64,000 bases of DNA from NCBI GenBank assembly GCA_029945375.1, contig CM057057.1, positions 3,410,001-3,474,000 on the forward strand, read 5' to 3'. Positions within the stretch are counted from its first letter, which is position 1. The number at the start of each line of letters is the position of its first letter. Below are positions 11,823 to 22,600 of the stretch, one piece after another. The translations under genes were made by a program, and so were the position numbers. Origin of the DNA: Agaricus subrufescens. Lineage: Eukaryota > Basidiomycota > Agaricomycetes > Agaricales > Agaricaceae. The notes below the pieces were generated by a model. It saw nothing but the letters and a program-made list of their open reading frames with translations, searched no databases and had not been told where the DNA came from.

Positions 11823-12224
11823 TGTTAGAACAATAATAGTATTAGATGCTTGTATAAGCTCGTACTTTATTTAGATAGATTTACTTGTATCTCTCCGAGC
11901 ATTGAGCGACTCATAGCTCTGCCTAATCGTGTATGTGGATACCTGTAGCTCATGCTCTTCTAAGCTGAGCAATTATGCTTATAATATGCGACCCACAGTA
12001 AAGGATTTATCTGTGGATGGACTAGTAGTTTAATATATAAACCCCATGTATTCACTGTAATCTATATCGTCGAAGATACATCTTCTACATCTCTACTACT
12101 CTCATATACTTCAACTCCTTAGAACTATCTCCTACTACTTCTAGTAAGTACTACTCAACCTGCCACTACGCTAGTTAGCTGCTAGCATGATGATTCCCTG
12201 GAGGATATCATTATTATCTTAACA
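11823..12224 (+). repeat. 5' LTR of copia 2
   Basis: 402 bp with terminal TGTTA/TAACA inverted repeats. It lacks the 3 bp near position 12105 that the right LTR has. Confidence 0.95.
12034..12041 (+). promoter_or_regulatory. TATA box in the LTR of copia 2
   Basis: TATATAAA lies 211 bp into the LTR, repeated at the same place in the right LTR. It probably sets the start of the element transcript and hence the U3/R boundary. Position and motif only. Confidence 0.5.
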
Positions 12225-12240
12225 GGTTATGGGCCCCGAT
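12225..12240 (+). other. Primer-binding site of copia 2 (half initiator tRNA-Met)
   Basis: GGTTATGGGCCCCGAT directly abuts the LTR. The first twelve bases are the reverse complement of the initiator tRNA-Met anticodon arm GGGCCCAUAACC. It is the same primer region as in copia 1. Confidence 0.75.
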
Positions 12241-12463
12241 CGCCAGCTCACTATGTGCAAGGGCACTTGCACTAGCAGAGTAGGTTGATCATGTAACCTG
12301 GAATCAAGTGGTAGTGAGATAGCAATATCTCCCAACTACGGTTGACCGCTATTCCGAGTCACCCATATAGGTGTACAGACCTATGACATCAGACTACTAG
12401 CAGCATCGGCTGATTACCCCTGCGCTATAAATTGCTGATTTCTATTATTAGAATCAAGCAAAC

Positions 12464-15400
12464 ATGTCTCACGTCATCGCTCTGCTCAATTCTGTCGAAC
12501 AACTTACCGGAGCCGAAAATTACGGCACCTGGAAGGATGAAATGGCCGATATTCTTATCCTCCAAATCGCTAATGGGTTCTCATACAATGCCTTCGACGT
12601 CTGCCTTAACAAGTGGACGATCCCGGCTAAACACAAACTTCCACCCAAGTTGGAAACCCAAACCCAAGAAGCCTATACTGAAGGTATATCCCAGCTTGAA
12701 GATGAGAATAATACTATCGATGAAGCTATTGAAGAGAGAAATTGTCTCTCTCATACTGCAAGGGCCATGATAAATTCTAGAATCACTAGAGGCTTAGTTG
12801 CGCAGAGATTTAACTCTGCTGCAGACCTTTGGAGCTTCCTTGAGAAGACTTATGGTGTAACCGGTCCATCGGCTATCTATGCCCTGTACCGGCAAACCAT
12901 TAATTTCCGGATTTCCGGAACAAAGGAACCATCGGCTGAAATAGCCAGCCTCGAGTTAATCTATTCCAGGCTCCGAAGCACTGGGGTAGATATTCCAGAA
13001 TTAGTAATGGCGATGTCCCTGCTCGGTGCCATACCAGAGCATTGGAAAATCGCATCATCCTTCTTAGCCGCCAAAGGAGACGTCCCCGACGTAACCTTTC
13101 AAGCTGTCAGAGCTGCGATTTTACAAGAGTATAATCAGCGCCTGTCCAGCAATCATTCCCAGGTGAACCGCTTCTCTGGTGTCAAACAAGGAGGCTTTAA
13201 AAAGCCCCAATGGCAACCATATAAAGGACAACAGCAGCCTATGCAGCGACCTAATAATGGCCAGCAGCAACAGCAGCAACAACAACCACAGCAGAGGAAT
13301 TCTGCTGGTCCGCAGAAGAAGACTCGCCGAGGGAGGAAAAAGCCTCAGCCTCAGGTAAATGAAATAATCGCCTCTACTGGCGTTCTGCAGCTTGACGACT
13401 ACTCGCCGCAGACCTCGACTCTTTTTGCCCCTGCCACGGGCCAACCGCAGGTTAGCGCTCTTGGAGTTGCAACCTCACCAACGCTCCCAAAGAAGGTAGA
13501 GCTCAATCCAACTTCGCAGATCACCCTTGACCCGCGACCCAGACCGTACCCCTCCAGAGCAGCACTCGCAAAGGAGCGCGCCCTCAAATTTTACGAGGAC
13601 AGGATGCAATCCAAGAATGGTGGAGAAACTTCTACTACCCCCTTACCAACTTCGAAAGCAGAAATGCTCCGAAAGTTTTGGGAAGAAGAAGAAGCAACCG
13701 CAATGCGGAAGCACATGGAAAATCCCATGTCTCCATACATGCAAAGGTACACCGAGATGCGCAGCGCCTTCCGATACCAAGCTTTCAAAGAAAAGCTAGA
13801 AAGGGAGGAGCTCCCCCAAGAGCCAATCATCGTCGACCCGATCGACGAGGCAATAAGGGAAGAAGCTCCGAAGAGCTTCGATCTCGAGACAGTGTCCCTG
13901 GGAAGCGAAACCGAGGACGTAAAGATTGATGATTACAAGTATGTGATCCGATCTACAAATGATTATCAATCAGCTAACCTTATACAGGCCGGAGATGTCC
14001 CCTACTATTCAGATGTAGGAAGAGACTCTAGTAGTACACCGGCTGTATATTGTATAAATACACTTCCCTGTTGCTTCGCTTCTATATCTGAGGAAGTAAA
14101 TGAGGATCCTGCCGAACCTCAAGAAGCCAGAACACCAGATAATCATAGTACCGGCAATCTGCCTAGTATAAGTGGCGTCACACCTATAAACGACGACTTT
14201 CCGATCAGATGGTTACTAGATTCAGGAGCATCACGACACTTTACAAATAATCTTGATGATTTCCTAGATTATGAAACCGGTGATTACGGAGAAGCGGGAA
14301 CTGCACACAACGACAATGATATAAATATAACTGCCGTTGGAACCGTAATGATAGAGTACGAAGTCTACAATACGACTGACGGAAATACATACCTCATGCG
14401 AAACACTGTAACCAGAGTTGAATACGCTGAGGAACTACGGGAAAGGATATTGTCCGTCAATACATATTTAAATATGGGATGGACATCTATTGGCGAAACA
14501 AATCGAACTATCTTATATGATAGGCATGGTAACCCTGCCTTAATGGCCCAAAAGGTTCCTGGAGGAGCACAAAACCTCCATTATGTTCGATCCCGCATCA
14601 TTAAAAATGATGTATATAACGTCAATAGAATAAGTGTTAACGAGATCACTTATGAAGTCTGGCATCAAAGATTCGGACATTGTTCAGACTTCGCTCTGAG
14701 TAAAGTCCCTGAATGCTCCAGTGAGCATATCAAAATCCCGAAAGCTTCTGATCATGTATGCAAAGGCTGTGCGCTAGGCAAACAAAATCAGAAACCCTTT
14801 CAACCAAATCCAAAACGAGCTAAAGCAATCGGCGAGATGACACATTCTGATCTTCTCGAAATGCCGATCAAGTCGTACTCCAAATATAAATGGGTACTGA
14901 CATTTTTGGATGACTATTCATCCGCTTGCACTGTCGTCCTAATAAGGAATAAAGCTGACGTACCAAGGTACATAGAAGCTTACGTACATAAAATGTGGCA
15001 ATCACAAAAAGTACGTTGTTTCCAATTCCGGACAGACAATGGCGGAGAATATGTCTCCCAAGGACTCAAGGACTTCTTCCTTGATAGCGCGATAGACCAT
15101 CAAACAACGGTCCCCTATGCACATCAACAAAATGGTCGTGCAGAAAGGTTAAATCGCACCTTGCTCGAAAAAGAACAGGCAATGCGGCTACACGCCTGCT
15201 TACCTGATTCATTTTGGGAATTTGCTATCCAAGCAGCCGCTCACGTTTATAATAATACACCAGTGCGTCGCCTAAATTGGCAGACTCCACATCAATACTT
15301 CGGATATCCAAAGATAGATTTAAACCATCTCCGAGTATTTGGTTGCGGTGCATATGCATTCATACCAGAAGAAAAGCGAATCAATAAGCTTTCACCTCGT

Positions 15401-17953
15401 TCTGAATTCATGACCTTCATTGGATACGCCCCAGCTGGGAGCTATATATTTTACAGACATAAATCCAATAAGACAGTATTCAGATCGAGATCTGCAATCT
15501 TTGATGAACGAATCTTTCCGTTCTGTCCAGATTACAAACCTGGTGAACTAGAGAAAAGAATGCTTCAAGATGATGGGACTGACGACTCATCATCCTCTGA
15601 AGAAGATCCTCTAAGACCCTTAGAGTATGATCCTAATTTCTCAGATTCTTTCACTCCAAAACCGATGAATGATTTTCGGCATAGCCGATATCATCACCCT
15701 TCTTCCTCCAATCAGGAGAGACCATCAAATCCTTCTCCACCCCGTGATGAAAGTCCACCACCTGATGATGACCATGAATCATTCGATTTTGACATCGGAA
15801 CTTCAAGGGGACATCGTCAACCTATAGACTATCACGATGAAAATAGATTTGATCCGCAACCACCGCCGTCTACTCCTTCTGACTTGGGTCCAGGAGAAGT
15901 TCAGCCTCCTCCGAGTACGCCTCCCCGTCTCTCTCCTCAAGAGAAAGGAAAAATGAGAGCACCGAGTCTGAGTTCGAGTTCCTCTCTGAGCCCGAGACCT
16001 ACTCCTAGAGAGCGACCCCCAGTCATCAGAAGAGAAAGGTCATTACCTAATAGACCTCCCTTCATTCTTCCGGAAGGATTCCCTCCGAGAAGATCGACTA
16101 GACAGCGACAACCCCCTGTAAGACCGGGAAATGTCTATGGTGAAAGATCAAATCCCGTAGACATTGAAAGACAAAGTAGCGAAGACTGGCCTGGCTCAAT
16201 CGCTTCGAAAGAGCAAACAGATCCTTCTGCTCCTCCGTCAACCAAAATAAGCCGACCACGTTGGCATTTTGATGGAGAAGATGTCGATGATCCGATGGGA
16301 ATGGTGATGGGTAAAAATAAACCCTTACCTAAAATTCCAGAAACAGAAGATCAACAACTAAAACGTCTTACAAGTGAGGGGGGAAAGGAATTCATTTCCA
16401 TTTTATTGGCAAAAGCCATCATTCCAGTCACTTATAGAGACCTTGAGAAAATACCTCGGGACGAACAGAAAGACTGGATTGCAGCATGCCTGGAGGAGCT
16501 CCAAGCCTTAAAAAAGCGAGGAGTTTATGAAATAGTTAAACTTCCGGAAGGAAGAAAAGCTATCAAAAATAGATGGGTCTTTAACGTAAAGTCTGATGGC
16601 CGGAAACGTGCTCGACTTGTCGCTAAAGGATTCTCTCAAATCGAAGGAATCGACTTCGATGAGTTATTTTCCCCTGTTGTACGATATGAAACTGCTCGCC
16701 TAATCTTCAGTGTTGCAGCACTAGAGGATTGGGAAATCGAGAGCGTTGATGTCAAAGCAGCATACTTATATGGAAAACTCGAAGAAGAGATTTACATGGA
16801 AGAACCGGAAGGTTTCCATGATCATCGAGGAAAAGTCTGGAAATTAAACCGTGCATTATATGGCCTGAAGCAATCTGGCTTAGCCTGGTGGCGTGAATTA
16901 ACCGCCTCTATGAAAGAACTAGGCTTTAAGCGATGTGCATCAGATGCAGGGGTATATTATTACGTTGACAAAGAAACGAAGCAACTCATCATTGCATTAG
17001 TTTACGTTGATGACGTAGCCATAATAGGGAAACGAACTGCAGTCTATATAGACTTAAAACGCAGATTCATGCTAAAATGGGAATGCCGAGATTTAGGTGA
17101 AACCAAAGAATTCTTAGGAATGAGAATTCAAAGGGATCGAGAAAATCGACGACTATTCATAGATCAAGTTGATTATCTCAATAAAATTCTTGAAAGATTC
17201 GAGATTTCGTCTAAACCTACCAAGACGCCTCTCTCTTCAGGATTCACCTTTAATAAATTCGAAGGCACTGCGACGCCCATTTTTAAACAGAAGTACCAAC
17301 AATTGGTTGGATCACTCATGTACCTAATGATCGGTTCTAGGCCTGACATAGCCTATGCAACGGTCAAATTGAGTCAACAATGTGCTAATCCGGCACAAGA
17401 ACATTATGATCAAGGTCTACATGTTCTTCGCTATCTATATGCTACAAGCAAATATAGACTCAATTATAACGGTGCTTCTAACGAAGCTATTGTTGCCTAT
17501 TCTGATTCAGATTGGGCACAAGATCCAACTGACCGGAAATCTGTTACCGGTAATTATGTCACTTTAGCCCAAGGCTGTATAAGCTGGCTAAGTCGCAAAC
17601 AAAAAACCGTTGCCTCTTCCTCTACGGAAGCAGAGTATATGGCAATCTCTGACTGCTCTAAACAACTTGTTTGGATGCATCAATTGCTAAAGGAAATCGG
17701 TTTTAAAGTCCAAATTCCACATTTGAATGCGGACAATGAAGGAGCTATTTTTTGGGGATCTAATCCTGTTCAAGAAAGACGCTCCAAACATATCGACATC
17801 CGATACCATGTAATTCGTGAATATGTCGAAGAAAAGAAGATTGCTTTGTTATATATCCCTGGTAACAAAAACCCAGCCGATATATTTACAAAAAATCTTG
17901 ACACTCGAAAATTTGAATTCATCCGATCACTACTAGGGATCGAGTTTTTCTAA
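12464..17953 (+). CDS. Gag-Pol polyprotein of copia 2, 1829 aa, intact
   Basis: Order by residue: Gag about 1-250; a Gln-rich tract near 265-280 followed by basic KKTRRGRKKPQ; aspartic protease LLDSGASRHF near 585; pre-integrase WHQRFGH with HHCC pattern (CKGCALGKQ) near 730; integrase core with HSDLLE, RTDNGGEY near 857 and HQQNGRAERL; a Ser/Pro-rich linker about 1040-1270; RT with NRWVFNVK, LVAKGFSQ and catalytic LVYVDDVAIIG near 1513; RNase H with YSDSDWAQD, SSSTEAEYMA and KHIDIRYHVI. It ends at 17953, shortly before the purine tract. No CCHC zinc knuckle is present in Gag; the poly-Gln plus basic block may bind RNA instead. No frameshift or stop separates gag from pol, so relative amounts must be set in another way. 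Confidence 0.96.
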   Translation: MSHVIALLNSVEQLTGAENYGTWKDEMADILILQIANGFSYNAFDVCLNKWTIPAKHKLPPKLETQTQEAYTEGISQLEDENNTIDEAIEERNCLSHTARAMINSRITRGLVAQRFNSAADLWSFLEKTYGVTGPSAIYALYRQTINFRISGTKEPSAEIASLELIYSRLRSTGVDIPELVMAMSLLGAIPEHWKIASSFLAAKGDVPDVTFQAVRAAILQEYNQRLSSNHSQVNRFSGVKQGGFKKPQWQPYKGQQQPMQRPNNGQQQQQQQQPQQRNSAGPQKKTRRGRKKPQPQVNEIIASTGVLQLDDYSPQTSTLFAPATGQPQVSALGVATSPTLPKKVELNPTSQITLDPRPRPYPSRAALAKERALKFYEDRMQSKNGGETSTTPLPTSKAEMLRKFWEEEEATAMRKHMENPMSPYMQRYTEMRSAFRYQAFKEKLEREELPQEPIIVDPIDEAIREEAPKSFDLETVSLGSETEDVKIDDYKYVIRSTNDYQSANLIQAGDVPYYSDVGRDSSSTPAVYCINTLPCCFASISEEVNEDPAEPQEARTPDNHSTGNLPSISGVTPINDDFPIRWLLDSGASRHFTNNLDDFLDYETGDYGEAGTAHNDNDINITAVGTVMIEYEVYNTTDGNTYLMRNTVTRVEYAEELRERILSVNTYLNMGWTSIGETNRTILYDRHGNPALMAQKVPGGAQNLHYVRSRIIKNDVYNVNRISVNEITYEVWHQRFGHCSDFALSKVPECSSEHIKIPKASDHVCKGCALGKQNQKPFQPNPKRAKAIGEMTHSDLLEMPIKSYSKYKWVLTFLDDYSSACTVVLIRNKADVPRYIEAYVHKMWQSQKVRCFQFRTDNGGEYVSQGLKDFFLDSAIDHQTTVPYAHQQNGRAERLNRTLLEKEQAMRLHACLPDSFWEFAIQAAAHVYNNTPVRRLNWQTPHQYFGYPKIDLNHLRVFGCGAYAFIPEEKRINKLSPRSEFMTFIGYAPAGSYIFYRHKSNKTVFRSRSAIFDERIFPFCPDYKPGELEKRMLQDDGTDDSSSSEEDPLRPLEYDPNFSDSFTPKPMNDFRHSRYHHPSSSNQERPSNPSPPRDESPPPDDDHESFDFDIGTSRGHRQPIDYHDENRFDPQPPPSTPSDLGPGEVQPPPSTPPRLSPQEKGKMRAPSLSSSSSLSPRPTPRERPPVIRRERSLPNRPPFILPEGFPPRRSTRQRQPPVRPGNVYGERSNPVDIERQSSEDWPGSIASKEQTDPSAPPSTKISRPRWHFDGEDVDDPMGMVMGKNKPLPKIPETEDQQLKRLTSEGGKEFISILLAKAIIPVTYRDLEKIPRDEQKDWIAACLEELQALKKRGVYEIVKLPEGRKAIKNRWVFNVKSDGRKRARLVAKGFSQIEGIDFDELFSPVVRYETARLIFSVAALEDWEIESVDVKAAYLYGKLEEEIYMEEPEGFHDHRGKVWKLNRALYGLKQSGLAWWRELTASMKELGFKRCASDAGVYYYVDKETKQLIIALVYVDDVAIIGKRTAVYIDLKRRFMLKWECRDLGETKEFLGMRIQRDRENRRLFIDQVDYLNKILERFEISSKPTKTPLSSGFTFNKFEGTATPIFKQKYQQLVGSLMYLMIGSRPDIAYATVKLSQQCANPAQEHYDQGLHVLRYLYATSKYRLNYNGASNEAIVAYSDSDWAQDPTDRKSVTGNYVTLAQGCISWLSRKQKTVASSSTEAEYMAISDCSKQLVWMHQLLKEIGFKVQIPHLNADNEGAIFWGSNPVQERRSKHIDIRYHVIREYVEEKKIALLYIPGNKNPADIFTKNLDTRKFEFIRSLLGIEFF

Positions 17954-17984
17954 ATAATTCCGTAGCTTATTTAGCATGGAGGAG

Positions 17985-18389
17985 TGTTAGAACAATAATA
18001 GTATTAGATGCTTGTATAAGCTCGTACTTTATTTAGATAGATTTACTTGTATCTCTCCGAGCATTGAGCGACTCATAGCTCTGCCTAATCGTGTATGTGG
18101 ATACCTGTAGCTCATGCTCTTCTAAGCTGAGCAATTATGCTTATAATATGCGACCCACAGTAAAGGATTTATCTGTGGATGGACTAGTAGTTTAATATAT
18201 AAACCCCATGTATTCACTGTAATCTATATCGTCGAAGATACATCTTCTACATCTCTACTACTCTCGTCATATACTTCAACTCCTTAGAACTATCTCCTAC
18301 TACTTCTAGTAAGTACTACTCAACCTGCCACTACGCTAGTTAGCTGCTAGCATGATGATTCCCTGGAGGATATCATTATTATCTTAACA
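17985..18389 (+). repeat. 3' LTR of copia 2
   Basis: 405 bp, the same as the left LTR except for a 3-bp insertion in the CTACTACTCTC stretch. The right target duplication AGCCT follows at 18390-18394. Confidence 0.95.
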
Positions 18390-20070
18390 AGCCTCCCAGG
18401 GAGAACCAGCTTGGTAGAAGAGGCGACGGACGAAGAGAGATGCTGAGTCCGACAGGGCGTTGTGGTGGAGCTCGTTGAGCTCCTCCGTGGCCTTGGCATA
18501 GTGGTAGTGGATGAGACGGGCGTGGTGGAGTCCAATGGCTTCCATCAGCTCAGATTCTTCCATCTCGTTCGCATCCGGTGGAAATGACGGTGGGATGAGG
18601 TTCCGCGAAACCGGGTCATCGTAGTTCTGAAGTTGATCTGGTATATCAGCGAGGAGGAAGCGGGGTAGGATGGGAGCGTGTTGCCAGTCGAGCAGGCTTA
18701 CAATCTCCAGTTGGCCAGAGTCTAGCGAGGTTGACACAATGACATTGCTCGGCTGGAGATCAGGGTGACGGATACAGAATGCTTGGAGGGATTGGTTGTT
18801 GGGAATGAGCGAAGAGGCCAGGAGAAGGTGGCATTTTAGGTTCTTGATGTGGTCCAGAGGTGACTGCTTCTTGTACTTGTACGCCTCCCTTCTCCCACGC
18901 TGCAACAGGAGTAGAGGTTGACCAAAACGTTCCAGGTATGCTATCTCCTTGTGTGCGGCTGCTGCAAGTGCTGCCTCTGTGTTTTTGTCTATATAACAAT
19001 GTCGATTAGTTCCGGCATGACAGCAGGCACAGAGAGAGAAAGGGACGTACATGGTCCTCGATTCACATCGAGCTCCGATCTCCTCCCGTACCACATATGC
19101 AACCTGATATCTGGACCGACACAGAAGTGCTCGCCCTTGAACGACATTGGGATGCCTGTCTTCGCCCCTGCTACCTTTCGCAAGTCGTCAACATAATACA
19201 GACTTCCACCAGCTGGGAAGGGGATCGACATGATTTGGGACTCGAGCTTAACAAGCTGACGCAAGATGGAGGCGAGATCTGCTTCCTTTAGCTGCATCCA
19301 CAGGTCAGTGAGCTTTGTACCCTTCACAAACTCCATGAAGATGTACTTGGTCTTCGCAGTGTTGTCCGACATAGGAGAGTAACCGTACACCTTGGGGACG
19401 GGCAGGTCATGGGCACGGAGGAAGGCCATCGTGGCAACCTCACTGGCAACGGCGTAGAACTTGGGCTCCGTGACGGGGTACGGAATGCAAGCAATCATCT
19501 GGAACCCGTCGTGCATGGTGATGAGGAAGATGCGGTTGAAGCCTCCCTCGTCAAGCTTCTCCATGTTGTTGACGTCCTGAAGCATCCGACCAACGGACTG
19601 TGCTGCAAGCCGACGGAGCTCATCGTCATTGAAGTCATGCTTGCGCTCTGCAAGACGAAGATCCTTGTTGACGCTGGAAATTGTGTGGCATTAGACATGT
19701 AACGTATGCTAGGAGAGCAACATGTATATACATCTTACAGCCATGATCCTGACGTGTATTCGAAGAGATTGTTGCAAGAACCTGGCATCATCGACAATGA
19801 ACGACGTGGCAGATGCAGAGAGGTTGGAGTTGAGATAGAGGTTGACGAGGGAAAGGATAGACGTGCTAGACGCAAAGAGGAGAGAGTACTTCTGTGGAGG
19901 AGTCTTGTACACATTAGGGAGTACTGCATGTAAAGCTGTGTGTGTGTGCGCAGAGAGAGAGGTTTGGAAGGGGGATCAAGGGTGAGAAGAAGTTGACCAA
20001 GTATTTTATTAGGAATAAGCGCTGCTCACAACCTTGCTATGTATGTCGTCAGTTACAAAACACAGCCAAA

Positions 20071-20331
20071 TGTTAGGATTGTCATGCAATTCTGTGTTAG
20101 AATCTACGCAATGTATTAACCAGCTCAAAGTTAGCCTTACAAGTATTCTACTTGAGTTTTTATATACTAAATCATGGCTGTGTGATACTACGGGATGATG
20201 GCTGTGCGATACTACGGGATGCTATGGAGTGCTACGGAACACATACCATGGAATGCTATACATGTGTTTCTAAGTATAAAATAAAGTCGTAGCTGTGCAG
20301 TACTGCTTAGAGAAAATAATATATTGTTACA
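20071..20331 (-). repeat. 3' LTR of the gypsy element
   Basis: 261 bp; on the plus strand it starts TGTTAGGATTG and ends TTGTTACA. It has a 24-bp tandem duplication (TGGCTGTG...GGGATGA type) missing from the other LTR, and about 13 transitions against it. Confidence 0.9.
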
Positions 20332-21905
20332 TTACCCCCCTCTTAAGAAATTACATCCTTGTAATTCAGCTGGTATTCTTATTACTGGTATCCTTGGTGC
20401 TTCTGGGTTTTCTCGATGGAATTCTCTGCATACTTCTGATGCCCCTTCGAATACATTTTCTCTATTTTCCCATGTTGATTCCTCATTTGGTTGTCCTCTC
20501 CATTTGATTTTGTATTGTAGTTATTCTCCTCTCCATCTTGAATCAAGTATCTTTTCTACTTCTCTTATCTGTTCTGTTCCAAATATTTCAGGGATCCTAC
20601 TATCTGACTGTTCTGCTTGTTGTGTATATAATGGTGGTCGATATCTCTTTAGTTTTATCTCATTGAATATGTTATGAATCCGTTTCCATTGTGATGGTAT
20701 TGCTATTTTGTATGCTGATGCTCCTACCTTCTCTATTACTGGAAATGGTCCAAATCGTTTTGGTTGTAGTTTCTTCATCTGTTGATCTGTGGAAATGTCT
20801 GTTCCATCTATCCACACTAGATCTCCCTCTCTATATTCAACTGCTTCCTTTCTCCTTTTGTCATACTGTTCCTTCATCTTTTCATTTGTTCTTTGTAAAC
20901 TCTCTTCTGCTTCCTTCCTTGCCTTTTGTCTTTCTTTTATAAATTCATTTACTGCTGGTACCTTTTCTGATAATTCAGTGTTTCCTTCTATATTGGGGTG
21001 TTGTCCATAGTTTAGATAGAATGGAGAAAATCCTGTTGCAGAATGCATCCTGTTATTGTAACTGAACTCTGCCATTGGTAACCATTTTGCCCAGTCTGTT
21101 TGTCTATAGTTTATGTAGACTCTCAAGTATTGTTCAACCTCTTGATTGACTTGTTCTGTCTGTCCATCTGTTTGTGGATGATATGCTGTGGATGGATTTC
21201 TTTCAAATTTGAGGAGTTGACATAATTCTTTCATGAATTCTGATACAAACTGGGGTCCTCGGTCACTAATAACTTTTTCAGGAATTCCTACATCCTTGAA
21301 TACATTTTTCCACAGATTTGATGCTACCTCTAATGATGTGATCTTCATATTGATTGGTAGGTATCTTGCCATTTTTGTGAACCAGTCTACTACTACAAGG
21401 ATGCCATCATATCCTTGTGACCATGGAAGTGGTTCAATAATATCCATTGTGATGATTTGCCAAGGCTTGTTTGGTACTTCATTTGGCCTTAATGGGGCAT
21501 TTCTTTTTTGCCTGTCCACTTTTGTCTTTTGGCACGTTTCACATCCAGCTGTATACTTCTTGATATCCTCCATCATTCTTGGCCACCAATAATTTCTTGT
21601 TATGAGTTCGTGAGTTTTTGTGTATCCTGCATGTCCTGCAAGCAGTTGATCATGATGTCTTTTGATAATTTCCTCCCTTAAGGATTCTGAATCTGGTATA
21701 TACACACGATCCTTCCACAGGATCAGATCTCCTTCAACTCTCCATTGTCGATCTGCTCCCTCCTTCACAAGACTGGATTCAACTTCTAACTCTGTCATTT
21801 TTTGCTGTTGTTGGAGCTCTTCTAGTAGGTCTGGTGGTATTTGCAGGTATGCTACTTCGATTTTGAACATTTCTGGTTTAAGGAGTGTAACATTCTCATT
21901 ATTGT
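20332..21905 (-). pseudogene. Integrase with chromodomain of the gypsy element
   Basis: The zinc-binding HHCC block (HAGYTKTHELITRNYWWP, then CETCQKT) is followed by the DDE core (TMDIIEPLPW, ISDRGPQFVS, HPQTDGQTEQVNQ) and the GPF/Y-like module PKRFGPFPVIEKV. The frame stops at 20521 within EVEKILDSRWRGE and continues in another frame as QYKIKWRGQPNEESTWE, a clear chromodomain core, ending at a stop that abuts the LTR (20332-20334). Chromodomains guide chromoviral integration to H3K9-methylated chromatin. A further frame break near 21903 separates this part from RNase H. Confidence 0.88.
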
Positions 21906-22600
21906 TTTCTCCCTTACAGGAATTTGGTGTCTTGATAACCCATCTGCTTTTTTCATTGAGGTCCCTGGTTTATGATGTAATGAGAAATCATAATCTTGTA
22001 GTTCTGTGACCCATCTTGCCTGTCTCCTATTGAGTTTCTGTGGTTTTCTAAAGTATTCTAGATTTTTGTGATCCATCCAAATTTTGAAACTTTCTTTTGT
22101 TCCTAATAAATATTGCCTCCAATATCCCAATCCTTTCATGATTGCAAGCAATTCTCTGTCATAAATCTCGTAATTCCATTCAGTTTCATTAAGTGATTGT
22201 GACATATAAGCGATAGGTTTCCATATTTTGTTTTGCTGCTGAGATAAAATGCCTCCAATTGCATATCCTGAGGCATCCACCTCCATTCTATATTTTCCTT
22301 CATCATTTGGCATAGCTAGAACTGATTCTGACATCAATGCCCTTTTTAACCTTTTGAATGCTCCTTTCTGTTCTCCCCTCCATATCCAATCCTTTTTCCC
22401 TGTTAGTTTGTTTAGTGGTTTTGCCATTTTTGAGTAGTTTTTAATGAATTGTCTATAGTAGTTACAGAAGCCAAGAAATTGTTGGACTTCACTTTTACAT
22501 GTTAGCTCAGGCCAGTTCTCTACTCCTTTAATTTTTACTGGGTCCATTTTTATCTTGTCCTCCGATATAATTACTCCTAGGTAGTCTACAGTGGGCAACA
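21852..22600 (-). pseudogene. RT thumb and RNase H of the gypsy element
   Basis: Contains TVDYLGVIISEDKIKM and QQFLGFCNYYRQFIKNYS (RT thumb), then RNase H with MEVDASGYAIGGILSQ, YDRELLAIMKGL and HHKPGTSMKKADGLSR. The start is replaced by unrelated sequence (22600-22917), and the end overlaps the integrase in another frame. Confidence 0.88.

Larger units (their letters stand above)
11823..18389 (+). mobile_element. Ty1/copia LTR retrotransposon 2, 6.6 kb, apparently intact and young
   Basis: LTRs of 402 bp (11823-12224) and 405 bp (17985-18389) begin TGTTAGAACA and end TTAACA. They appear identical except for a 3-bp insertion in the right one. Target duplication is AGCCT. A primer-binding site follows the left LTR and a purine tract GGAGGAG (17979-17984) precedes the right one. 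One uninterrupted 1829-residue polyprotein fills the interior. All features required in cis and in trans are visible, so recent and possibly continuing mobility is likely. It belongs to a different lineage from copia 1: different LTR, single long frame, YVDD catalytic box. Confidence 0.96.
11473..19929 (-). pseudogene. AIM9-like mitochondrial phosphotransferase-fold protein, split by copia 2
   Basis: The gene starts at the ATG at 19929 with an Arg/Ser-rich presequence suited to mitochondrial import, followed by NNLFEYTSGSW. Exons are 19739-19929, 19051-19673, 18390-18988 and, beyond the transposon, 11473-11817. The second exon carries NMEKLDEGGFNRIF (nucleotide loop) and MEFVKGTKL. The third carries CIRHPDLQPSNVIV (catalytic loop) and LLDWQHAPILPRF (metal-binding region), typical of APH/choline-kinase-like proteins of the Aim9 family. 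Exon lengths 191, 623, 599 and 345 sum to 1758 nt, exactly 586 codons with no internal stop. The only lesion is the 6.6-kb copia element in exon 3 with AGCCT duplicated. AIM9 affects mitochondrial inheritance in yeast; its substrate is unknown. Confidence 0.85.
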
